DNA of 32,521 nucleotides from Thermoproteota archaeon (GTDB lineage: Archaea; Thermoproteota; Thermoprotei_A; Sulfolobales; Ignisphaeraceae): NCBI GenBank assembly GCA_013154235.1, contig JAADCV010000093.1:1-32521 (forward strand), read 5' to 3'. The first letter of the stretch is position 1. The number at the start of each line of letters is the position of its first letter. Positions 24,483 through 32,521 of the stretch are shown in pieces. Position numbers and translations under genes: made by a program. The notes beneath the pieces were generated by a model that saw only the letters and a list, made by a program, of their open reading frames with translations, was not told the DNA's origin and searched no databases.

Positions 24483-26133
24483 CTACCTCGAGTATCCTCT
24501 CCACATCCAGCTCAATGTATCCAACCGGGTACTCTATACCTAACGCCTCGAGAATACCCGGATCTATCTCGCATACCATACCCACCGCGCGCTCTCCAAC
24601 AACTATCTCAGCGCACCTACCCTCTATCGCGAATCGCGGCGCGCTCGAGCATCTTCTAGAAGCTGGCTCTAGTCCTAGCGACCTAAGTATCGCGAAGCAG
24701 TCAGCGTGGATATCCTCGAACTTCACGACCGTGTCCAGAACCGCTAATCCCATCAGCACCCTGTTCCGGTAGCCCGTAGGGCTGCTAGCGTCTCGTGTCA
24801 CGCACTCGCTGATCTCGAACACCTTGACTGGGTGCTGCCTATGCTGGCTCTCAGCGAGAACCTGCATCAGTGAGGGTAGAGGCACGGGTTTTAGAGCGTC
24901 TAGCTCCTGCTGGAGAGGGTTCTCTATCCTAGCGAATTCCTCGATTCCCAGAGCCTCTAGGAGCTTAGAGGAGGTTAGGGTTAGGGAGTTAACCTCCGTG
25001 TATCCAAGCCCTATAGCTAGATCCCTAAGCGCTTCCCAGAGCCTTGTTAGCGCGCTAGGCCTAGATACCTCGTACGTTGCAACCATTTCAGCGCCAATCT
25101 CGTCGTACCCTATCGCCATAGCTACGTCCTCCAGCACGTCCACTGGATGCAGAACATCTATTCTGTGCGGAGGCACGTTGACCTCGAAGCCGCTCTCAGA
25201 GTACGTAGCTAGCTCGAGCCCCATCCTCTCGAGAAGCTTACGAAGCTCGTCCTCGGTAGGAACCTCTAGCCCTAGCCACTCCTCGAACAGGCTTCTATCG
25301 ATGCGGACGCTCCTCCAGCTCGTATCTGGGGTCACGATTGTTGAGCTAGGGTAGATTATCTTCGCGCTGAGAAGCCTCGCTCCAGCTAGGAGAAATGGGT
25401 AGACTATTACCGCAAGTATCTCGGTAACAGCCCTTAGATCGGTGCCCGTAACGTCTATGAATAAGCCCTTCGTCCCCGGCTCAACTCTAGTTATGTCCGA
25501 GTTTAGGACCGGTGGTATAGCAATTATCTTTCCGCCGCTTATGAGAGCTGGATGCATGTCTCCGTCCCGGGCTATCGAGCCGTACTCCCTACCCTGCTCC
25601 GTGCTGCGCAGCACCTCCTCAATGCTCATCTCCCTATCCATGTGAAGCGGGACGAACCTCTCCTTAACGCTGACGTACCTATACTCTATCCTTCTGCTGG
25701 GAAGCTTGTAGAGATCGTGGAACCCTATAGCAACCCTCTTCCTGCGCCCGTAGCTAAGGTGGAGCTTCTCCTGGAACTGGATCAGCTCCTCGAGATCCTC
25801 CTCACTACCTATCTCAGCTCCCTCTAGAGCTGCTGCAGCTATGAAGGGCCTCTTCCTAGGTGGATCCACGAGAACCTCTATACCAACACCGCTCGAGGTG
25901 AAGCGCCTAGGCTTCGAGAGCCCTAGGTAGAGCCTAACCGCCTCAGCTAGTCCGCGAAGCGAGAACATGTCTGGCCTATCCCTATCTATCTCAAGCTCTA
26001 GCGTCTCCCCGTCCTCGAGAAGCGATACCTCGCACTTGAGCTTAGGCAGGACGCTCATGAGCTTAGCTAGGTCCATTGAGGGGTCTCCAACAGCCTCGAG
26101 GAGCCTACTAGCCCTAAACCTGAGCACCGGCAT
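24466..26133 (-). CDS. pheT: Phenylalanyl-tRNA synthetase beta subunit
   Basis: LEIDRDRPDMFSLRGLAEAVRLYLG, QFQEKLHLSYGRRRKRVAIGFHDLYKL-type region, VNVPPHRIDVLHPVDVLEDVAMAIGYDEI. Confidence 0.95.
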   Translation of the reverse strand: MPVLRFRASRLLEAVGDPSMDLAKLMSVLPKLKCEVSLLEDGETLELEIDRDRPDMFSLRGLAEAVRLYLGLSKPRRFTSSGVGIEVLVDPPRKRPFIAAAALEGAEIGSEEDLEELIQFQEKLHLSYGRRKRVAIGFHDLYKLPSRRIEYRYVSVKERFVPLHMDREMSIEEVLRSTEQGREYGSIARDGDMHPALISGGKIIAIPPVLNSDITRVEPGTKGLFIDVTGTDLRAVTEILAVIVYPFLLAGARLLSAKIIYPSSTIVTPDTSWRSVRIDRSLFEEWLGLEVPTEDELRKLLERMGLELATYSESGFEVNVPPHRIDVLHPVDVLEDVAMAIGYDEIGAEMVATYEVSRPSALTRLWEALRDLAIGLGYTEVNSLTLTSSKLLEALGIEEFARIENPLQQELDALKPVPLPSLMQVLAESQHRQHPVKVFEISECVTRDASSPTGYRNRVLMGLAVLDTVVKFEDIHADCFAILRSLGLEPASRRCSSAPRFAIEGRCAEIVVGERAVGMVCEIDPGILEALGIEYPVGYIELDVERILEVGGFGR

Positions 26134-26136
26134 CAG

Positions 26137-27633
26137 CTACCACCCTCTCAGCAGCGGGAACCTACGCAAGAAATCCACGTCCCTCGTGTACAGGTTCCTT
26201 ATATCGTTGATGGAGAGGAGCGCCATAGCTAGCCTCTCTAGCCCCATTCCCCAGGCTCCTACCGGAGCCTTAGCGCCAGCGATCTCGAGAACCTCGGGCC
26301 TAAACATGCCAGCGCCAAACACCTCTACCCATCCCATGCCCTCTATCAGCACCATACCCTCGACGCTAGGCTCGGTGAAGGGGAAGTACGCTGGCCTAAA
26401 CCTAACCCTCTGGAACCCTAGGCTCCTCATGATCTGTGTTAAGAGCCCTAGCAGCTTCCTAAAGCTGAAGCCCCTCTCCATAACAACTCCGTCGAAGTTC
26501 GTGAACTCCGGAAGGTGCGTAGCATCCATTCTATCTCTCCTAAACACTCTCCCTATGCAGAACCCTCTAGCAGGAGGCTCCTTTCTCTCGGCTATGAACC
26601 TAACAGTGGCTGCAGTAGCGTGGCTCCTAAGCATGAGCTTAGAGGCCTTCTCCAAGCTCCACGAGTATCCCCATCCACGGCTCCCGCAGCGAGAATCGCC
26701 CTCGTGAACCAGCTTCGCCCGCTCAGCAACCTCCTTAAACGGCTGCAGGTCGCAGCTTCCAGGAACGTAGAAAACGTCGTAAACATCCCTAGCTGGATGA
26801 TCCTGAGGCTGGAAGAGCGCGTCGAAGTTCCACAGCTCGGGAATCACGTAGTCGTACCTAATCTCCTCGAAGCCTAGGGCTAGCATAACCTCGCGAACCC
26901 TCTTAACGAACTCTATGAAGAAGTGCTTCTTGCCCGGGTACCGCGTAGGCGGCAGCGCCTCAACATTGTAGGGCTTGAGCACCACAGCTCTCCATCTCCC
27001 GCTAGCTAGAAGCTCGTGCGTTAGGTGCGGCACAGCCTCTCCAACGCTCAGGAGCTGCCTAGCCCTATCGACAGCATCGTCCCTAAGCTTGACAACCTTC
27101 TCCTTACGCTCCCTAACGCTCAGCAGACCCCTCTTAACGAGCTCGCTCACCACGGGATCCTGAAGTACGTCGGGATCCACCTCCCTAGGCGTGGAGAACC
27201 TCTGAAGGATCTCCCGATGCCTATCCAGAGGCTCGAAGCCCTTCAGTACAGCGATCCCGCTCTCTATGGATACCCATCCCCTTCTCCTAGCCCACGATAT
27301 ACCTATCCTAAACGCATCTCTACCAAGCACCTCCGCTAGATCCCTAGCTGGAGCCCTTCCACCCCTACTAGCTAGCTCTCGAGCTAGCCTCTCCTCCGGG
27401 AACCCCTCGCTAGCGTAGCGCTTCCCTTCCTCTGAAGCCTCTACAACAACCCTTCTCCTCTCCCTAACCTCCACGAGACCCTTGCTCCGGAGAAGCTCTA
27501 CGAGCGAGGCGACCGTGGACACGGGCTTTCCACATGCTTTAGCAAGCTCCTCTAGGCTAGCCTCGCGGATCTCGAGAATCTTCTCTAGAAGCTCGCGCTC
27601 TCCTCTAGATAGAGGCTCGCCAACGCGAACAAT
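26137..27633 (-). CDS. pheS: Phenylalanyl-tRNA synthetase alpha subunit; start proposed at ATT 27633 rather than GTG 27522
   Basis: GFEEIRYDYVIPELWNFDALFQPQDHPARDVYDVFY, CIGRVFRRDRMDATHLPEFTNFDGVVMERGFSF, GAWGMGLERLAM. In-frame upstream translation IVRVGEPLSRGERELLEKILEIREASLEELAKACGKPVSTVASLVELLRSKGL restores the usual N-terminal HTH; GAGGTG lies upstream of the ATT. Confidence 0.9.
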   Translation of the reverse strand: MVRVGEPLSRGERELLEKILEIREASLEELAKACGKPVSTVASLVELLRSKGLVEVRERRRVVVEASEEGKRYASEGFPEERLARELASRGGRAPARDLAEVLGRDAFRIGISWARRRGWVSIESGIAVLKGFEPLDRHREILQRFSTPREVDPDVLQDPVVSELVKRGLLSVRERKEKVVKLRDDAVDRARQLLSVGEAVPHLTHELLASGRWRAVVLKPYNVEALPPTRYPGKKHFFIEFVKRVREVMLALGFEEIRYDYVIPELWNFDALFQPQDHPARDVYDVFYVPGSCDLQPFKEVAERAKLVHEGDSRCGSRGWGYSWSLEKASKLMLRSHATAATVRFIAERKEPPARGFCIGRVFRRDRMDATHLPEFTNFDGVVMERGFSFRKLLGLLTQIMRSLGFQRVRFRPAYFPFTEPSVEGMVLIEGMGWVEVFGAGMFRPEVLEIAGAKAPVGAWGMGLERLAMALLSINDIRNLYTRDVDFLRRFPLLRGW

Positions 27634-27681
27634 AGCTAAGCACCTCGGAGGGGATAGGGGAGCAAGGGTTTAAAAACGCGC

Positions 27682-28395
27682 TTAGGTAGGCACCTCCCAC
27701 TTCTCTCCAGGCTTGAGCACGATCACCTTAGTGTCGAGGCCTCTCTCCTTAACTAGCCTCTCGAACTCTGCTGGATCAGCCTTGATGACGTCGAAGGTGT
27801 TGTAGTGCATGGGTATGACGTACCTCGGCTTTATCAGCTCGACAGCCTTGGCAGCCTCCACGGGCCCCATAGTGAAGTGGCCCCCTATGGGTAGTAGGGC
27901 TACCGTAGGCTTGTAGAGCTCGCCGATGAACGCCATCTCTGCGAAGAGCCCGGTGTCGCCAGCGTGATATATCGAGGCGTTCTTGCCTATGATCACCACA
28001 CCGCTGGGATGCGCAACCGTGGAGGAGTGGTCAGCTGTGGTAAACACGAGGGTTAGGCCCCCTAGCCTCACGGGGCCCCCTATATTCGTTGGTATAGCTC
28101 TCTCCGTAGCCCCAGCCTCCTTAGCCACGTTGTTAGCGAGCTCGTAGAGAGCAGCTATCTTAGCACTTGGGTACCTCTTCAGTAGCTCGACTGCCTCCCC
28201 CACGTGATCTCCATGGTCGTGGGTAACAATTATCAGGTCGATCTTGCTGTAGTCCTTAACGAACTCGTCGACAGACCTGTAGGGCGAGGCTGGGTTCGTT
28301 ATCCAGGGATCTACGAGTATAGACCACCCATCGAGCTCTATGTGAAACGTTGCGTGCCCTAGCCACCTGATCAAGGCCATGGTATCCACCCGCAC
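27682..28395 (-). CDS. UPF0173-type metal-dependent hydrolase (MBL fold)
   Basis: IRWLGHATFHIELDGWSILVDPWITNP, IIVTHDHGDHVGEAVELLKR, YHAGDTGLFAEMAFIGELYKPTVALLPIGGHFTMGP, VIPMHYNTF. Confidence 0.93.
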   Translation of the reverse strand: MRVDTMALIRWLGHATFHIELDGWSILVDPWITNPASPYRSVDEFVKDYSKIDLIIVTHDHGDHVGEAVELLKRYPSAKIAALYELANNVAKEAGATERAIPTNIGGPVRLGGLTLVFTTADHSSTVAHPSGVVIIGKNASIYHAGDTGLFAEMAFIGELYKPTVALLPIGGHFTMGPVEAAKAVELIKPRYVIPMHYNTFDVIKADPAEFERLVKERGLDTKVIVLKPGEKWEVPT

Positions 28396-28441
28396 CTTAA
28401 TTTATCACCCGGAACGTCATAAGCGTTGCTGGAGACCCTCC

Positions 28442-29350
28442 TTGGATGAGCACGAGTTCGAGTCCTACATGAAGGCTGGGGAGATAGCGTGTAGGGCGCT
28501 AAAGTACGGTACCTCGATAGTTAGGGAGGGAGCTAGGGTTCTGGAGATAGCCCAGAGCATAGAGTCGATGATAAGGTCGCTAGGAGGGGACCTAGCGTTC
28601 CCGGTAAACATATCCATTAATGAGGTAGCTGCTCACTACACCCCGGTTCCCGGAGACGAGCTTCGCGTTCCCCCCGGAGCCGTGGTGAAGATCGATGTCG
28701 GTGTCCACGTAGATGGCTACATCGCGGACACCGCAGCCACCGTATCGCTAGACCCCTCGAGAGCTAGCCTCCTAGACGCTTGCAGGGAGGCGCTAGAGCG
28801 CGGGCTCCAAGCCGTCTCGCCAGGAACAAAGTTCAACGAGTTCGGCCGCGTGGTAGAGACCGTGCTGAAGTCAAGAGGCTTCAAACCCGTCTACAACCTG
28901 AGCGGCCACAGCCTAGATAGGTACACGATTCACGCTGGAGACGTTATCCCTAACTACCGCGACATAAGGTGCTTCTCGAGGTTTAGGGATGGCAGAGCCT
29001 ACGCCCTAGAGCCCTTCGCTACACCTGGGTCAGGCCTCGTGGAGGATGGGCCGTACATAACCATCTACGCGATTAGGTACAGCCCTAAGAAGGTGCGCAG
29101 CCTAAGTGAGGACGCTAAGAGGTTTCTCGAGGAGGTTTACAGCACCCGCAAATCGCTACCCTTCGCCACCAGGTGGTACGTCGATAGCTATGGGCCTAAG
29201 CTAGAGAGCATCCTTAAGGAGCTGCGCAAAAGCAAGCTCCTAATCGAGTACCCTGTGCTCATCGAGAGGTCTAGGAGCGTCGTAGCGCAGTTCGAGCACA
29301 CTATCGTGCTGTACAAGGGGCGAGTATACGTAACAACCGCTCAATGCTGA
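28442..29350 (+). CDS. map: Methionine aminopeptidase type II; start proposed at TTG 28442
   Basis: LDEHEFESYMKAGEIACRALKYG, AFPVNISINEVAAHYTPVPGD, VVKIDVGVHVDGYIADTAATV, LSGHSLDRYTIHAGDVIPN, ALEPFATPGSG. The track ORF from 28379 would overlap the divergent gene and read through a TATA-like element (ttaatttat). Confidence 0.93.
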   Translation: MDEHEFESYMKAGEIACRALKYGTSIVREGARVLEIAQSIESMIRSLGGDLAFPVNISINEVAAHYTPVPGDELRVPPGAVVKIDVGVHVDGYIADTAATVSLDPSRASLLDACREALERGLQAVSPGTKFNEFGRVVETVLKSRGFKPVYNLSGHSLDRYTIHAGDVIPNYRDIRCFSRFRDGRAYALEPFATPGSGLVEDGPYITIYAIRYSPKKVRSLSEDAKRFLEEVYSTRKSLPFATRWYVDSYGPKLESILKELRKSKLLIEYPVLIERSRSVVAQFEHTIVLYKGRVYVTTAQC

Positions 29351-29397
29351 TTTAACCCCTTATAGGAGAGGTTGCTACGGGGTGGTGCGTAACGACG

Positions 29398-30510
29398 ATA
29401 GCGCTGCTGCAGCTGGGAGGAAGTAACTCGCTGATAAACCAGATAATATCCATACTGTTCTTCGTCCTGTTCACCATATACTTCCTAACGGACATACCTC
29501 AGAGGCTTCAGTTCTACCGCTACAGCCGGTCGGCCGCTACGAGGCTAGCGATGCTCGAAGCTCTGGTGAACGAGGGCATAGCCAAGGTCAGGACCTACCT
29601 ATCTAAGCTAGGCGTCGATAGACCGCACGAGTTCGTGACTAGGTTCCTAGACAACTACTTCGCTATAAATCCAGTGGATATAGAGCCTACAGACATAATC
29701 AGGAGGATGGCTCACATCATAGACACAGCTGAGCACAAGTTCAAGCAGGATGTCGCTGCAAGGCTCCCGAACATGAGCAAGCACACGATAAACAACATAG
29801 CTGTATCACTATCCATAGTCTCGGCACTGCACACGGTGTACAAGATCCTTAGGCACTACTACCTGCTAGGGAGAAAATACGAGAACTGGCTCCTGCTGAT
29901 GCAGCTAGCCCTCGTGCTGCCCCAGATAGTTAAGGAGCTAAGCCCCTACGTCAAGGCTATAGATGCCATAACCAAGGGCATACCCATAGGCGATAGCGTA
30001 GGACCTCTAGTAGCATACAAGCTGATCGGGCTCAGCAAGAGGGACGAGATCGAGGAGGATACCGTTGTGTCGGAGGTGAACATCGAGGGCCGCAGGGTCT
30101 TCGTGATAAAGGCCAAGGGGCCCGGAGCTACGGTAGGTAAGCCGGGTAGAGCTCTAGCAAAGCTAGTCGAGAGGCTACAGTGCCGCGTCGACAGAATCAT
30201 CACTGTTGACGCAGCGCTTAAGCTAGAGGGCGAGGAGACCGGAGAGGTTGCTGAGGGAGCTGGAGCAGCCATAGGCGATCCCGGTCCAGAGAAGATAGAG
30301 ATTGAGAGAGTAGCCGTTAGGTGCGGCGCCCCCCTAGACGCAGTCATCATAAAGATGAGCTCGGAGGAAGCGATAAAGCCGCTATCGAAGAAGCTCGCTG
30401 AAGCATGCGAGAAGGCTTACCAGAGGGTTCTGGAAATCATAAAGTCTAGAACAAAACCGGGGGACACAGTTATCGTGATAGGCGTTGGAAACAGCGTAGG
30501 GGTGTACTAG
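29398..30510 (+). CDS. DUF1512-like archaeal membrane-anchored protein; N-terminus extended upstream of ATG 29551
   Basis: In-frame upstream sequence ALLQLGGSNSLINQIISILFFVLFTIYFLTDIPQRLQFYRYSRSAATRLAMLEALVNEGIAKVRTYLSKLG contains a TM helix and runs smoothly into the ORF. No ATG/GTG/TTG in frame before 29551. Confidence 0.7.
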   Translation: MALLQLGGSNSLINQIISILFFVLFTIYFLTDIPQRLQFYRYSRSAATRLAMLEALVNEGIAKVRTYLSKLGVDRPHEFVTRFLDNYFAINPVDIEPTDIIRRMAHIIDTAEHKFKQDVAARLPNMSKHTINNIAVSLSIVSALHTVYKILRHYYLLGRKYENWLLLMQLALVLPQIVKELSPYVKAIDAITKGIPIGDSVGPLVAYKLIGLSKRDEIEEDTVVSEVNIEGRRVFVIKAKGPGATVGKPGRALAKLVERLQCRVDRIITVDAALKLEGEETGEVAEGAGAAIGDPGPEKIEIERVAVRCGAPLDAVIIKMSSEEAIKPLSKKLAEACEKAYQRVLEIIKSRTKPGDTVIVIGVGNSVGVY

Positions 30511-30511
30511 A

Positions 30512-30799
30512 ATGGATGGAGCATCCGGGCTATACCTCGTACTATTCATAGTGCTCATGGTTATCCTAGTGATACAGATGGTGATAAACTACATAACGAG
30601 CAAGAAGAAAGCTCAGCAGCAAGAGCCCCCGGTGAAGTTCATAACGAGCATATCCTGCATAAACAACGATTATAGGATAGAGAGAGACTACAGCGAGGGG
30701 GACTTCGTCGGAAAGATAGTGGGCTCGTGCCCACGCTGCGGCTCGCCGCTCGTCATAGACAAGATCTTCTCCATAACGATACAGCAGCAGAGGAAGTAA
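30512..30799 (+). CDS. Small single-TM protein with C-terminal zinc-ribbon-like motif
   Basis: GLYLVLFIVLMVILVIQMVINYI TM segment, then SISC...GSCPRCGSPL. Starts 1 nt after the DUF1512 stop. Confidence 0.7.
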   Translation: MDGASGLYLVLFIVLMVILVIQMVINYITSKKKAQQQEPPVKFITSISCINNDYRIERDYSEGDFVGKIVGSCPRCGSPLVIDKIFSITIQQQRK

Positions 30800-30807
30800 C
30801 TCACAAC

Positions 30808-30817
30808 GCTTAAAACC
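30808..30817 (+). promoter_or_regulatory. TATA box of the 5S rRNA gene
   Basis: gcttaaaacc about 28 nt upstream of the 5S 5' end. Confidence 0.6.
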
Positions 30818-30841
30818 CCCACCCAACCCATAAGTGGTTCG

Positions 30842-30972
30842 GCGGCCCGACCCGGCCATAGCGGCCGGGCAACACCCGGACTCGTCAGATCCCGGAAGTT
30901 AAGCCGGCCGCGTTGAGCGAGGCTGTGGAGTCCGAAAGGCTCCGCAGCCCGCTCAAGCCGGGATCGGGCCGC
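30842..30972 (+). rRNA. rrf: 5S ribosomal RNA
   Basis: gcggcccgacccggccatagcggccgggcaacacccggactcgtcagatcccggaagttaagccggccgcgtt... has the archaeal 5S motifs; closing helix gcggcccga/tcgggccgc pairs perfectly. Confidence 0.95.
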
Positions 30973-31063
30973 TTCAAAAGCTATTCTGTACCCACTAAGT
31001 CTCAACTTAGACCAAGTCAGAGATTAACGCTTAGAATGCTGAGTGCCCATAGCAGAGGAATCG

Positions 31064-32008
31064 TTATCGTTTCCCCTCGATCTGCTCGATAACGCGTAGG
31101 GCTTCGGCAGCATCCTCAAGCGTTGGTATCTCAACTTTTTGACCTAGGCAGGCTCTCAGGAATGCTCTGTCTTCAGCTTTGAGAGGTTCCTCGCCTACGA
31201 TTCTGCGTTCCTCGTACGATCTATCGGGGTAGATTATCTTAATAGTGTTCTCATCGGTGTTAGCTCTTATGAAGGCGTCTTCGCATATCAGCTCGATCTC
31301 TCTAACTTTGGCTAGGGATAGCCCGTCTGTATGTATTACGCATCTGCTGTCTCCGCACCTCATTACTGCGAGCACAACGTTATCGATGCCGGCATCCACT
31401 ATGGATGCTGACTCTACGCTGCACGCTGCACGCGATACCACGTACCTGCATAGATCGATGTCGTGTATCGATAGGTCTAAGAGTATGGGGAACCTTCTAG
31501 CCTGCGGAGGTCTTCTCGAGAGCCTCCTAAACACGGCGTAGTGAATCCTGTGCCTCAAAGCTACTCTTTTAAGCTCTTGGACAGCTGGGTTGAATCTCAT
31601 GATGAATCCGGGTGCTGCTACAACACCGCGCTTCTCAGCTTCTCTAGCTAGGGCTTGGGCATCGCTGCTCCGCGTAGCTACGGGCTTCTCTATCAGTACG
31701 TTGATCCCTCTCTTAACTAGCTCGAGCCCTACCTCAAAGAGCTTGTCGATAGGTGTAGCAACGATAGCTGCGTCTATAGGCGATGAGAGGAGCTCGCTTA
31801 GCGAGGAGGCTACTCGCTTGACTCCAAAGGCAGAGGCTATCTCTCGAGCTCTAGAAATGTCGACGTCGCATACCGCAGCGAGCTCAGCTAGACCCTCGGA
31901 CTCTAGCTCCTTAACCACCCTAACGTGGTTGCGGCCCCACCTACCAACACCAACAACAGCTACGCGAAGCAAGCGCAGCACACCCAAGCTACGCAGCGTA
32001 CTATGCAT
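31064..32008 (-). CDS. Gfo/Idh/MocA family oxidoreductase
   Basis: LRVAVVGVGRWGRNHVRVVKEL, AAVCDVDISRAREIASAFGVKRVASSLSELL, GINVLIEKPVATRSSDA, DLSIHDIDLCRYV. Confidence 0.93.
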   Translation of the reverse strand: MHSTLRSLGVLRLLRVAVVGVGRWGRNHVRVVKELESEGLAELAAVCDVDISRAREIASAFGVKRVASSLSELLSSPIDAAIVATPIDKLFEVGLELVKRGINVLIEKPVATRSSDAQALAREAEKRGVVAAPGFIMRFNPAVQELKRVALRHRIHYAVFRRLSRRPPQARRFPILLDLSIHDIDLCRYVVSRAACSVESASIVDAGIDNVVLAVMRCGDSRCVIHTDGLSLAKVREIELICEDAFIRANTDENTIKIIYPDRSYEERRIVGEEPLKAEDRAFLRACLGQKVEIPTLEDAAEALRVIEQIEGKR

Positions 32009-32078
32009 AGGTATTAAGCCGATTCGAAGTGCATCAAGCTCAATACCCTCTACTTAACATAGGTACGCGGTGAGCTAG

Positions 32079-32465
32079 ATGAGCAAGAGAATCGTATTCA
32101 CCGACAAGGCTCCTAAGCCCGTAGGCCCCTATAGCCAGGGAGTTCTAGTAGATGGATGGCTGTTCATAGCTGGCCAGATACCCCTAGACCCAGCTACCGG
32201 GAAGCTAGTCGAGGGTAGCTTTGAGGATAAGGTGCGTAGGGTTCTAGAAAACGTAAAGGCTATAGTTGAGGCTGCAGGCGGATCCCTAGAGAACATCGTG
32301 AAGGTAACGGTCTACCTCAGGGATATATCGAAGTTCAGCGAGTTCAACAAGGTCTATGCTCAGTACTTCACTAAGGATCCTCCGGCTAGGGTCGTGGTCG
32401 AGGTATCGAATCTGCCTAAGGGCGTCGATCTAGAGGTTGAAGCAATCGCCTACATAGGTAAGTAA
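32079..32465 (+). CDS. ridA: RidA family reactive intermediate/imine deaminase
   Basis: KAPKPVGPYSQGVLVDGWLFIAGQIPLDPATGKLVEG, NIVKVTVYLRDISKFSEFNKVYAQYF, PARVVVEVSNLPKGVDLEVEAIAYIG. Confidence 0.97.
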   Translation: MSKRIVFTDKAPKPVGPYSQGVLVDGWLFIAGQIPLDPATGKLVEGSFEDKVRRVLENVKAIVEAAGGSLENIVKVTVYLRDISKFSEFNKVYAQYFTKDPPARVVVEVSNLPKGVDLEVEAIAYIGK

Positions 32466-32473
32466 AAAGCGCG

Positions 32474-32521
32474 TTACCTCTTCTTCTTTTTGCCTCCCTT
32501 ACCGGATCCCTTAGGCACTAG
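32474..32521 (-). CDS. C-terminal end of a protein with a Lys-rich tail (gene runs off the window)
   Basis: Reverse-strand reading gives ...LVPKGSGKGGKKKKR-stop. Family cannot be assigned from 15 residues. Confidence 0.5.
   Translation of the reverse strand, partial: LVPKGSGKGGKKKKR

Noticed and set aside
28379-28441. N-terminal 21 residues of the track's map ORF
   Set aside because: Would overlap the divergent hydrolase start and a TATA-like element; MetAP similarity begins at the TTG at 28442.
30566-31005. Minus-strand ORFs 30566-30859 and 30688-31005
   Set aside because: They overlap the 5S rRNA and the sense small protein and have no family resemblance; antisense shadow ORFs.
1-32521. 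CRISPR arrays, tRNAs, IS elements, prophage genes
   Set aside because: No regularly spaced direct repeats, no T-arm/cloverleaf signatures and no transposase or phage-like ORFs were seen by eye; tRNAscan-SE and a CRISPR finder would be needed for a formal negative.

Overview
The window is about 32.5 kb of a gene-dense, GC-rich archaeal chromosome, most likely from a hyperthermophilic crenarchaeon (Thermoproteota). Evidence is a free-standing 5S rRNA, archaeal DnaG, family B DNA polymerase, archaeal PheS/PheT/TyrS, TATA boxes close to start codons, and frequent GTG/TTG starts. It is mostly housekeeping and conserved-hypothetical genes: lysS (partial), a lone csa3-like CARF-HTH regulator, a transglutaminase-like secreted protein, pstB with an AbrB-PhoU protein, several radical SAM enzymes, AEC permease, DUF1152, SpoIIM-like, GDPD, Sir2, moaC, TatD, AmrS, folE, an M50 protease, rimI, polB, dnaG, tyrS, pheT, pheS, two MBL hydrolases, map, DUF1512, 5S rRNA, a Gfo/Idh/MocA oxidoreductase and ridA. 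I saw no CRISPR array, transposon or tRNA. The strongest unexplained signal is a set of unannotated C/D box sRNA candidates. Five have canonical C/D boxes on the + strand (5330-5379, 7299-7352, 9080-9128, 11648-11698, 16267-16316). Two on the - strand have a paired variant box set, RTGAAGA with CGGA, and exact terminal stems (2068-2130, 7187-7248). Most sit on gene junctions, where the C box GTGATGA also supplies a TGA stop codon, a GTG/ATG start, or the D box encodes an antisense -Gln-stop. A second theme is two genes (pheS and DUF1512) whose conserved N-termini extend upstream of any ATG/GTG/TTG, implying ATT/ATA starts, another unusual initiation event, or base errors. All calls come from reading sequence by eye; no database search was run.
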